A stretch of DNA of 7,504 nt, taken from positions 1-7,504 of the forward strand of contig CALXGC010000014.1 in NCBI GenBank assembly GCA_944387755.1. Reading direction: 5' to 3'. The position numbers were made by a program, and so were the translations under genes. Source of the stretch: an uncultured Oscillospiraceae bacterium. Lineage in GTDB: Bacteria; Bacillota_A; Clostridia; Oscillospirales; Oscillospiraceae. Numbering within the stretch: position 1 is the first letter of the stretch; every line of letters starts with the position of its first letter. This document shows, one piece after another, positions 1 through 5,295 of the stretch. The notes beneath the pieces were generated by a model. The model saw only the letters and a program-made list of their open reading frames with translations, ran no database searches and was not told the origin of the DNA.

Positions 1-695
1 TGGGGATGGCGAAAGCCTTGGCGCTCTTGGCTTTGCCGGATTCTGAGCGCGACGAATTTGTGCAAGATCACAATGTGATTGACATGAGCGCCCGCCAGCT
101 GAAACAGGCTCTCAAAGAGCGGGACGAGGCCCGGAAGGCCGCCGAGGCGGCCAAGGCGGACGCCTCCGCCGCCGAACAGGCCCGGACCAAAATGGAGGCG
201 GATATGGCGGTGGTCAACGCCTCTCTGGAGGCGGCCCGGGCGGAGAAGCAGAAGGCGGACCAGGAGACTGCCCGCCTGGAGCAGGAACTGGCTGGCCTGA
301 AGGCCCGCCCGGTGGAGGTGGCCGTGGAGACCGTGGTAGACGAGACGGCCCTGGAAGAGGCGCGGGCGGAGGCGGTGGCAGAGATGCAGGCCAAGCTGGA
401 TGAAGTCCGGGAGGCCCAAAAGCGGGCCGAGGACCGGCAGAAAATTGCGGAGGACGCCCTGGAGCAGGCCAGGCGCCAGCTGGAGGCCCAGGCCAACGCA
501 GATAAAAAGACCGTCTTGAGCTTCAACAGGGATGTGGCACAGTTCGAGGTGCTGTTCAATCAAAGCAAGGACCTGGCCAATAAGATGCGGGGGCTGCTCC
601 TGAAGGCCAGGGGCCAGGAGAACCTCTCCGCCGCCCAGGGAATGGAGCGGGCCTTGAGAGCTCTGGCGGAGGCAATCGGGAGGTGCGCGGATTGA
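1..695 (+). CDS. DUF3102-like phage coiled-coil protein, C-terminal part (5' end outside window)
   Basis: The frame is open to the left edge. The ATG at 6 is probably an internal Met: the segment KALALLALPDSERDEF resembles the ParB-like middle of DUF3102 phage proteins, which in my recollection follows about 100 N-terminal residues, and no ribosome site can be checked. Counting from that Met, residues 1-35 hold this segment plus an MSARQLKQALKERDEA helix. Residues about 35-165 are a long Ala/Glu/Lys/Arg coiled coil. Residues about 175-229 form a compact C-terminal domain (FNRDVAQFEVLFNQ, then KMRGLLLKA). The function of the family is not established; the ParB-like piece hints at DNA binding or partition-like work, which is inference. 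The next gene begins inside this gene's TGA stop, so the two are translationally coupled. Part of the coiled coil is Ala-rich and low-complexity, so weak similarity to other coiled coils should not be trusted. Confidence 0.75.
   Translation, partial: GMAKALALLALPDSERDEFVQDHNVIDMSARQLKQALKERDEARKAAEAAKADASAAEQARTKMEADMAVVNASLEAARAEKQKADQETARLEQELAGLKARPVEVAVETVVDETALEEARAEAVAEMQAKLDEVREAQKRAEDRQKIAEDALEQARRQLEAQANADKKTVLSFNRDVAQFEVLFNQSKDLANKMRGLLLKARGQENLSAAQGMERALRALAEAIGRCAD
678..683 (+). promoter_or_regulatory. Ribosome binding site that selects the TTG start at 692
   Basis: GGGAGG lies 8 nt before the TTG at 692. The competing in-frame GTG at 683 overlaps this site and would have no spacing, so TTG 692 is the better start for the PcfK-like gene. 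The TTG overlaps the upstream TGA stop (TTGA). Confidence 0.6.
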
Positions 696-1045
696 ACAGC
701 TGGTTTGACCAGGCACAGGAGCGGCTGGAACGGGAGTACAGCGAGGTCAAGGGGGGGAAAGAGTCCGCCATGAAGTCCGCCGTCCGGGACGCTCTGCTGG
801 AGTTCTGCCAACAGAATGAGGAGTTTGCCCAGGCGGTGGCCCAGGGCGGCTCCTTCCCGGACTGCATGAAGAAAGTGGCCAAAGGTGTGATGAATTCCCT
901 CTCCGACTTGGAGGCATACCACCGGGCGGTGAACTTTTACTTTGACGGGGCAAAGATCAACTTCTCCATGTCTATCCAGCTGGAACCGGCGGAGCCGGAG
1001 AAAGAACGGAATGGTATCCTGCTGGACCTGTCGGACTTTTTCTGA
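692..1045 (+). CDS. PcfK-like protein, AcrIIA9 (Cas9 inhibitor) family candidate
   Basis: 117 aa from a TTG start that overlaps the previous stop (TTGA), with GGGAGG 8 nt upstream. The protein is small, acidic and soluble, with no signal peptide or membrane segment. Recognisable family segments in order are an N-terminal amphipathic helix (residues 5-22), LLEFCQQNEEFAQAV (35-49), a Cys in SFPDCMKKVAKGV (54-66), SLSDLEAYHRAVNFYF (69-84), a beta-like IQLEP patch (95-99), and an acidic C-terminal tail ILLDLSDFF (109-117). This pattern matches the PcfK-like family as I remember it. That family includes AcrIIA9, an anti-CRISPR protein shown to inhibit type II-A Cas9. PcfK was first named on the conjugative plasmid pCF10, next to PcfJ, and the following gene here is PcfJ-like, which supports the assignment. 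Cas9 inhibition by this copy is inference only, since many PcfK homologues have not been tested. Confidence 0.72.
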   Translation: MNSWFDQAQERLEREYSEVKGGKESAMKSAVRDALLEFCQQNEEFAQAVAQGGSFPDCMKKVAKGVMNSLSDLEAYHRAVNFYFDGAKINFSMSIQLEPAEPEKERNGILLDLSDFF

Positions 1046-1058
1046 GGGGGCGGATGGG

Positions 1059-2777
1059 ATGAAATACACCGAACGGGAGCGGGAATTCCTGAAGGGCTGG
1101 CCCACCGTCACGGAGCAGGACCTGGAGCGGATGAACGATCTGTTTCCCCATTACCTGTTTTTTGGGCGGGTGAACACGCTGGGCCTGCGGACCATCGACC
1201 TGCGGGCCTCCTGCTGCGGACACCGGGAGACCCGGTCTGAACTGAATCGGATGGAGACGCCGGAGCACCGGGAGCTGCTGGCCCGCCTGCGGCACAAGGA
1301 AGCGTGGACCTGTCCATGGTGCGGGCGTGAGGTGACAGTCATCGACCTGAATAGGGCGGGGAACCGGAAAACCCTGCGGCACAATGAGCTGACAGTGCTC
1401 CTCCACACAGATGGAGAGGCGCTGTACGCGGACGCCCTGGTCCTGCAGAAAGATTACGCCGGCGAGGCGGGCTTAACTGCCTGGCCTGCTGCCTGGTGCT
1501 CCAGCGGCTACCGGTTTGTCAAGGGCGAGGTCATGCAGGTGGACCACCAGGTTTACGGCGGAGAGCACGAGCCGTACATCAGCTATGAACGGGACAAGCT
1601 GAGACGCCGGAAGGCTGTCCAGGAGCCCTTCAAAGCCGGCTCTATCTGCTGGTATCAGCATCAGTCTTACACCATCCTTAACCAGGAGGCGCTGACGGAC
1701 CACCCCTTCTTCCGGTACTGCGGTTACTTCGACTTATGGAAGCACCGGTCCGCCGGGGCCGGGAGGAACGCGGTGAAGTTTTCGGACTTTGTTTCCTATC
1801 TCACCGCTTACTCCATCTATCCCAGGCAGATCGAGATGCTGGTTAAGGTTGGGTACACAAAACTTGTCTCCGATTTAATCTATCAGCGGAAGAAAAACGC
1901 GGCGGTTATGTGCTGGGAGGAGGAAAATCCCAAGAAGGCCTTCGGATTGAACAAGGGGGAGCTGGCCCTGCTGATGGGGGTCCAGCCGCCCCTGGAGGCG
2001 CTGGCTGTTCGGAACTACGTGCGGCGGCACTGGGGCAAGACCTGGAGCCTGGCATTCTGCATAGATTTCTGCAATCTCTGGGGAGTTGACCTGCCTCCTA
2101 TGGAGGTGCTGCGGTTCGCCAAACGGTACAACCTGGACCTGGGGCGCATGCTCCGGTACTTTGGCGGGATATTCGATGAGGACCACATTGAGCAGCTGTT
2201 CTATGCGGATATCTTTGAGATCTACCGGGACTATCTGGACGCCGCCTGGTCCCTGGGGTACTGCCTGGAACACAGCAGGGTGCTCTGGCCGGACCGAATG
2301 TTCCATGCACATAACGCAGCCATGGAGGAGCTGTCGGACAAAAACAAGGAGACACGGACCCAAAATCTGAAGGAGCGACGCCTGAAATATGAGTTTGAGC
2401 TGGATGGCCTGAAAATCATGTTCCCGGCTACAACGGCGGCAATCAAGCGGGAAGGCAAGACCCTGGCCCACTGCGTGGGGGGCTATGCGGAACGGCACAT
2501 GAAGGGAATTACGACTATCCTGTTCCTGCGTCGGGCGGATCAGCCCCACATCCCATATGTCACCCTGGAGATGGACGGCAACCAGATCCGGCAGATTCAC
2601 GGCTACCACAACGACACCCTGCCCGGGAGCCAGAACCCCAGAGTGGTCTGCAAGGCGTTCCTGGATGCCTGGCTCCGGTGGCTGCGGGCCGGAAGCAAAC
2701 GCAACGAGGACGGCACGCCCAAGCTGCCCAAGCGCAGACAGGCGGCGGAACAGGAGAAGCCAGTCCGAACGGCATAA
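1059..2777 (+). CDS. PcfJ-like protein
   Basis: 572 aa. The ATG at 1059 has GAGGGGG 8 nt upstream and lies 13 bp after the PcfK-like stop. The frame stays open back to 942, but that extension only shadows the preceding gene. The N-terminal part has a possible zinc-binding set: C52-C53 with H55, then C85-P-W-C88. The middle (about 115-430) is rich in aromatic and Cys residues, with no motif I can name. The C-terminal domain (about 445-545) carries the PcfJ signature: FELDGLKIMFP, then KTLAHCVGGYAERH (467-480) with the conserved HCVGxY core, then TILFLRR (486-492) and PYVTLEM (499-505). A charged Lys/Arg tail follows. PcfJ-domain proteins occur on conjugative plasmids and phages of Firmicutes, usually with PcfK; their biochemical role is not settled. 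The conserved His-Cys pair looks like a potential active or metal site, which is inference. The gene ends at a strong hairpin that serves the converging minus-strand gene. Confidence 0.82.
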   Translation: MKYTEREREFLKGWPTVTEQDLERMNDLFPHYLFFGRVNTLGLRTIDLRASCCGHRETRSELNRMETPEHRELLARLRHKEAWTCPWCGREVTVIDLNRAGNRKTLRHNELTVLLHTDGEALYADALVLQKDYAGEAGLTAWPAAWCSSGYRFVKGEVMQVDHQVYGGEHEPYISYERDKLRRRKAVQEPFKAGSICWYQHQSYTILNQEALTDHPFFRYCGYFDLWKHRSAGAGRNAVKFSDFVSYLTAYSIYPRQIEMLVKVGYTKLVSDLIYQRKKNAAVMCWEEENPKKAFGLNKGELALLMGVQPPLEALAVRNYVRRHWGKTWSLAFCIDFCNLWGVDLPPMEVLRFAKRYNLDLGRMLRYFGGIFDEDHIEQLFYADIFEIYRDYLDAAWSLGYCLEHSRVLWPDRMFHAHNAAMEELSDKNKETRTQNLKERRLKYEFELDGLKIMFPATTAAIKREGKTLAHCVGGYAERHMKGITTILFLRRADQPHIPYVTLEMDGNQIRQIHGYHNDTLPGSQNPRVVCKAFLDAWLRWLRAGSKRNEDGTPKLPKRRQAAEQEKPVRTA

Positions 2778-2802
2778 AAAGCCGCCCCGTTTCAGGGGCG
2801 GC
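2776..2802 (-). terminator. Rho-independent terminator of the hicB-like gene
   Basis: GCCGCCCC (2781-2788), loop GTTTCA, then GGGGCGGC (2795-2802) form a perfect 8-bp GC stem. Read on the minus strand it is followed by TTTTT (complement of 2776-2780), directly after the minus-strand stop at 2807. On the plus strand the stem is followed by GGGGTTAG, with no U tract, so it should stop the minus-strand transcript well and the PcfJ transcript poorly. Confidence 0.8.
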
Positions 2803-2806
2803 GGGG

Positions 2807-3202
2807 TTAGGAGCTGAGGCGGGCTCTCAGGCCCTCCTGGAGCACCTGGGAGCAGTTGATGCCGCGCTTCTCCGCGAGCTCTGCCATCCAGGCGGCCAGG
2901 GACACGTTTTTCCGCACGGCCCTTGTGTCCGTCATGGCGCGGTATGCCAGCGTGTCAATCTGCACCAGGGACAGCACGCTCCCCGGCGCGTAGGACAGTG
3001 GCTCCTGCGGCGTGGCCGCGGGGATGGCCAGCCCTTCGTCCTCCGCCACCACAAGCCAGCCGGACGCCGCATCCGTGATTTGAGCAATGGCGTCTTCCAG
3101 GGTGTCGCCGGTGGTGACGCAGCCGGGGAGATCGGGCACGCGGGCATAGTACTCCGTTCCGTCCTCTGACGGCATAAACACGGCGGTATAGATATATTTC
3201 AT
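2807..3202 (-). CDS. HicB-like antitoxin/repressor, no adjacent HicA
   Basis: 131 aa with an ATG at 3202. AAGG sits 4 nt upstream and a second purine run (GAAGGA) lies further out. Residues 1-55 form the HicB fold related to a partial RNase H: YTAVFMPSEDGTEYYARVPD, then LPGCVTTGDTLEDAI, and an AASGWL helix. Residues about 97-128 (VRKNVSLAAWMAELAEKRG, then INCSQVLQEGLRARL) look like a C-terminal ribbon-helix-helix DNA-binding domain. HicB proteins normally neutralise the HicA mRNA interferase and repress their own operon. Here no HicA-like frame of 60-90 codons lies next to the gene on either side, so it may act only as a DNA-binding repressor, or it may be the remnant of a toxin-antitoxin pair. 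It is the only minus-strand gene in the window and interrupts two plus-strand blocks; it has its own -10 element and terminator, as expected of a cargo or lysogeny-expressed gene. HicB-family assignment is firm, function less so. Confidence 0.87.
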   Translation of the reverse strand: MKYIYTAVFMPSEDGTEYYARVPDLPGCVTTGDTLEDAIAQITDAASGWLVVAEDEGLAIPAATPQEPLSYAPGSVLSLVQIDTLAYRAMTDTRAVRKNVSLAAWMAELAEKRGINCSQVLQEGLRARLSS

Positions 3203-3230
3203 ATGGCCTTCTCACATCCTTCACAGGTCG

Positions 3231-3236
3231 ATTATA
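3231..3236 (-). promoter_or_regulatory. -10 element of the hicB-like gene
   Basis: The minus strand reads TATAAT, a perfect -10, ending 28 nt before the start codon at 3202. It sits in the most AT-rich part of the window. The nearest -35-like hexamer, TTTACA (complement of 3259-3264), is 22 nt away, which is long, so the promoter may be weak or activator-dependent. Loosely inverted sequences around it (TTATACACAT near 3232-3241 and ATGTAAAATTAT at 3258-3269) could be an operator. Confidence 0.5.
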
Positions 3237-3287
3237 CACATTTTTGAGTAAGAGCCCATGTAAAATTATAGGAGCGAGGGGACAAAC

Positions 3288-3467
3288 ATGCAAGCGAAAA
3301 ATATGCGGCGGCTGTCCGTACTGGTGACGGCGCAGACCCTGTACAATCTCAAGCGGCTGGCAGGTATGGAGGGCTGCAATGTGGGGCGGGCGGTGGACAA
3401 GCTCACCCGGGAAAAAATGCTGGCGCTGCGGGCAGAGGGCCCGGCGCGGAAGGAGGAAATTGTATGA
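3288..3467 (+). CDS. Small ribbon-helix-helix-like phage protein (59 aa)
   Basis: 59 aa, ATG at 3288 with GAGGGG 6 nt upstream; the TGA at 3465-3467 overlaps the next ATG (ATGA), so translation is coupled. The sequence is a short beta-like strand (RRLSVLVTAQ, residues 7-16), a helix (TLYNLKRLAGMEG, 17-29), a turn with a lone Cys, and a second helix (VGRAVDKLTREKMLALRA, 32-49). A strand followed by two helices with basic residues fits a ribbon-helix-helix or Arc-like DNA-binding fold, and similar small proteins occur in Clostridia phages just upstream of Rep-like genes. This is a fold guess rather than a family match. It may regulate the cassette it heads; divergent to hicB, it could share that intergenic control region. 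Confidence 0.65.
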   Translation: MQAKNMRRLSVLVTAQTLYNLKRLAGMEGCNVGRAVDKLTREKMLALRAEGPARKEEIV

Positions 3468-3805
3468 CAAAGGCGGAAGCGGCCCGGATTTTGAATCCGG
3501 ATTGTCCGGACGAGCGGACGCTGGAGGCGCTGCTGGAGGCCTGCCGGACGGCGGTGCGGGCGCTGCGCCGTCCGGAGCCCCACTGGTACAGCCCGGAGGA
3601 GGTCCTGCCGGAGGAGGACGTTCTGGTGCTGGTGCTGGCCAGCGGGCGGCCCTCCGGCCGGCTGACGCTGGACCACTGTGTGGAGCTGGCCCGGTACTAC
3701 AGCGGAGACGGCTGGGAGCTGGACCACTTCCCCGCCTGGCGGGGCGCCGCCATCCACCTGTGGGCCCCCATTCCGGACCTGGAAGCGTATGGCGAAGGCA
3801 ATTAA
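3464..3805 (+). CDS. DUF551-like phage protein
   Basis: 113 aa, ATG at 3464 overlapping the previous stop, preceded by a strong AAGGAGG (3450-3456). Residues 1-35 are a helical N-terminal segment (KAEAARILNPD, then EALLEACRTAVRAL) of the kind seen at the start of many Clostridia phage hypothetical proteins. Residues 41-106 follow the DUF551 pattern: an opening W41, a turn with Leu-Pro (48-49), a VLVLVL strand (53-58), YYSGDGWEL (78-86) and a closing LWAPIPDLE (99-107). DUF551 has no known biochemical function; it is a small soluble beta domain common in phages. The next gene starts 17 bp before this one ends. The gene is GC-rich like its neighbours, with no sign of separate origin. Confidence 0.68.
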   Translation: MTKAEAARILNPDCPDERTLEALLEACRTAVRALRRPEPHWYSPEEVLPEEDVLVLVLASGRPSGRLTLDHCVELARYYSGDGWELDHFPAWRGAAIHLWAPIPDLEAYGEGN

Positions 3806-4607
3806 GCATATCACCGCCGGACTGCTGCACATTGAGATTCTGGGGACCGTCCCGGCCCGTCCTCCCGGCTGGAGGCGGGGCGGCCGGGAGGCGAAGACCT
3901 CCGCCGCCCAGCAGTTCTACAACGACAAGTGCTCCTGGCGGGAGCTGGAGCTGCGTCTGGCGGCTGGATTTGGCCGGGGGGACTGGGTGCTGACGGTGAC
4001 ATACGACCAGGCGCACCTGCCGGCGGACAAGAGGGAGGCCGGCAGGTACTTAGGAAAATTTATCCGCAGGGTGCGGGAGAGCCGCCGGAAGCGCGGGGCG
4101 GAGCTGCGGTACGTCTGCGTCACCGAGGGGTTCCACGACCGGCGGGGGGCGGATTGGCTGGAGGGAGACGGCGAGCTGGAGCACCGCCGTCTCCACCACC
4201 ATTTGGTGGTCAACGCCGCGGGCCCCGGCGATCTGGACGAGCTGCGCAGCCTGTGGACGGGGGGCGGGTACATCCGGGCGGAGCCGCTGGACATCCACTA
4301 TTACAGGGAGCTGGCAAAATACCTCACAAAGGAGGCGCGGGAGTACGGTCGGCCGCGGCCTGGGGAGCGGACGTGGCGGGCCTCCCGGAATATCCCGAAG
4401 CCCCAGGTGGAGTATATCGAAATTCCAAGCGACAGCGTCACCCTGGCGCCGCCGTCGGGCGCGGTGGACTATGAGCCCTTTGCCATGTCCAATCCATACG
4501 GCTTCGCCGCCTGCGTGGGGGCCCGGTATCTGCTGTTTCCGCAGCGGGAGCGGGCGGCGCACTCCTACAGCCAGCCGCGGGACCGGAAAAAGAAAACGCC
4601 TCCGTAA
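3789..4607 (+). CDS. HUH-type replication initiator-like protein
   Basis: 272 aa from the ATG at 3789, overlapping the DUF551-like gene by 17 bp. The same frame runs back to 3678, but that part is only a shadow of the upstream gene. Motifs in order: WVLTVTYDQAHLP (66-78), like the first strand motif of rolling-circle Rep proteins; ELRYVCVTEGF (105-115); LHHHLVV (135-141), which supplies a metal-binding His-x-His (H136/H138) of the HUH kind; and HYYRELAKYLTKE (170-182), with candidate catalytic tyrosines Y171, Y172 or Y178 followed by Lys. This order (strand motif, HUH, YxxK) is that of single-strand nicking initiators of microviruses, inoviruses and small plasmids. The C-terminal 70 residues have no motif I recognise and end in a basic tail (KKKTPP). 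The likely role is nicking DNA to start replication or transfer; this is inference from motifs. The ribosome site is weak, suggesting translation coupled to the upstream gene. Confidence 0.75.
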   Translation: MAKAIKHITAGLLHIEILGTVPARPPGWRRGGREAKTSAAQQFYNDKCSWRELELRLAAGFGRGDWVLTVTYDQAHLPADKREAGRYLGKFIRRVRESRRKRGAELRYVCVTEGFHDRRGADWLEGDGELEHRRLHHHLVVNAAGPGDLDELRSLWTGGGYIRAEPLDIHYYRELAKYLTKEAREYGRPRPGERTWRASRNIPKPQVEYIEIPSDSVTLAPPSGAVDYEPFAMSNPYGFAACVGARYLLFPQRERAAHSYSQPRDRKKKTPP

Positions 4608-4669
4608 TTATTTTCCCTTGAAACCAATCTTAATAATTCGACACAGGCAGAGAAAGTGAGGCGGACCTA

Positions 4670-4867
4670 TTGCAATTCCCAAAGGATTCCGGTAAACTTG
4701 TCGTAAAGGACGGATGGATTGTCTGTCCGGTGTGCCGGAATAAACGGTTGTTTCGGGTCGGTGAAGACACCGAGGCACACAATCTCCCGGTTTATTGCCG
4801 GGACTGCAAAACTGAAATCATCCTGGACATCACAAGAGGCCGGAGCGTCGAACGCCGGAGCCAGTGA
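4670..4867 (+). CDS. Cysteine-rich KTR-type small zinc-ribbon protein
   Basis: 65 aa from a TTG at 4670 with GAGG 8 nt upstream; no ATG or GTG fits better. Two CxxC knuckles (C19-P-V-C22 and C43-R-D-C46) about 20 residues apart form a zinc-ribbon. The segments WIVCPVCRNKRLFRVGEDTE and NLPVYCRDCKTEI match the small 'cysteine-rich KTR' proteins scattered through Clostridia genomes and mobile elements, whose role is unknown. The last codons (about ERRSQ) and the TGA stop are inside the 5' arm of a long terminator hairpin, so the RNA structure constrains the protein C-terminus. An AT-rich 62-bp gap precedes it (4608-4669), with no convincing promoter. It could bind nucleic acid, or its translation could regulate the hairpin; neither is shown. 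Confidence 0.68.
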   Translation: MQFPKDSGKLVVKDGWIVCPVCRNKRLFRVGEDTEAHNLPVYCRDCKTEIILDITRGRSVERRSQ

Positions 4868-4906
4868 ACGCACAAGAGGTGCGTCATTGGTTCCGGCGTT
4901 TTTCTT
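4851..4906 (+). terminator. Long hairpin terminator overlapping the KTR gene's stop codon
   Basis: The 5' arm (4851-4873, beginning AACGCCGGAGCC) and 3' arm (4879-4900, ending TTCCGGCGTT) pair over about 22 bp, with two G-U wobbles and one bulged A; the loop is AAGAG. A T run (4899-4903, then CTT) follows. The stop codon TGA (4865-4867) lies within the 5' arm, so a ribosome finishing the KTR gene would sit on the hairpin. This looks like a rho-independent terminator of unusual stem length. Confidence 0.82.
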
Positions 4907-4909
4907 CCC

Positions 4910-4918
4910 GGAGGTGAT
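4910..4918 (+). promoter_or_regulatory. Strong Shine-Dalgarno-like sequence without a nearby start
   Basis: GGAGGTGAT is a full match to the 16S rRNA 3' end, but the next gene's ATG is 23 nt further on (4942) and has its own closer GGAG (4932-4935). No ATG, GTG or TTG sits at normal spacing. It could be a ribosome standby site or the leftover site of a lost gene. Confidence 0.3.
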
Positions 4919-4941
4919 AGCCCGGAGAAACGGAGAAGCCA

Positions 4942-5295
4942 ATGGCAATTTCAGCATTGCGGCTGACGCAGCTTCGTGGGCTTATCAATCAGGGCCGGGA
5001 GTATTTGTTTTACACCTGGCCGGAGTGGTTAGCGCTGCGGATGGAGGTGCTCCGGCTCGACCACTGGGAGTGCCAGCTCTGCAAGACCAGGGGCCGGCAT
5101 CGGGCCGCGAAGATTGTCCACCACGTCAAGCACCTGAAGGACCGGCCGGACCTGGCGCTCAGCGTGTGTACCCCCGATACCGGGGCGCGGCAGCTGGTCA
5201 GCCTGTGCAAGCGCTGCCACGAGGAGCAGCACCCGGAGAGCCAGCGGCAGTTTAAGCGCATCCGCGCACCGGTCACGGAGGAGCGCTGGGACTGA
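4942..5295 (+). CDS. HNH endonuclease (packaging module)
   Basis: 117 aa, ATG at 4942 with GGAG 6 nt upstream. N-terminal residues 1-35 are a helical region rich in Leu and aromatics (REYLFYTWPEWLALR). The HNH core follows: C44-Q-L-C47 knuckle, VHHVKHLKDRPDLAL (59-73) with the catalytic-type H60-H61, then LVSLC89-K-R-C92-H93 and H97. The four cysteines would hold a structural zinc. Where many relatives have Asn before LVSLC (the 'N' of HNH), this protein has Gln84, perhaps a subfamily variant. HNH proteins encoded next to terminase genes, such as HK97 gp74, assist the large terminase in cutting DNA at cos sites, and the position just before small and large terminase supports that role here. 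A long terminator lies immediately upstream, so expression may need read-through. Confidence 0.88.
   Translation: MAISALRLTQLRGLINQGREYLFYTWPEWLALRMEVLRLDHWECQLCKTRGRHRAAKIVHHVKHLKDRPDLALSVCTPDTGARQLVSLCKRCHEEQHPESQRQFKRIRAPVTEERWD

Noticed and set aside
942..1058. N-terminal extension of the PcfJ-like frame
   Set aside because: This part overlaps the PcfK-like gene and reads as Ser/Arg-rich noise; ATG 1059 has a good ribosome site at normal spacing.
1875..2609. Minus-strand open frame of 244 codons
   Set aside because: It is entirely antisense to the PcfJ-like gene, with no ribosome site or recognisable domain.
3244..3271. Possible plus-strand promoter (TTGAGT, 16 nt, TTATAG)
   Set aside because: The implied transcript start would fall inside the ribosome site of the gene at 3288, and both hexamers match poorly.
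3678..3788. N-terminal extension of the Rep-like frame
   Set aside because: These 37 codons shadow the DUF551-like gene; the ATG at 3789 gives the overlap usual for this layout.
2955..4016. Long minus-strand open frame of 353 codons
   Set aside because: It runs across the hicB-like gene in another frame, the AT-rich control region and three plus-strand genes; its product is Pro/Ala/Gly/Arg-rich with no family motifs, typical of a shadow frame in GC-rich DNA.
4618..4637. Possible promoter before the KTR gene (TTGAAA and TAATAAT)
   Set aside because: The two hexamers are only 7 nt apart and no other spacing gives a good pair.
4719..5255. Plus-strand open frame of 178 codons across the KTR gene, terminator and HNH gene
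   Set aside because: It crosses a strong terminator and overlaps two recognisable zinc-binding genes in another frame; its product has no domain.
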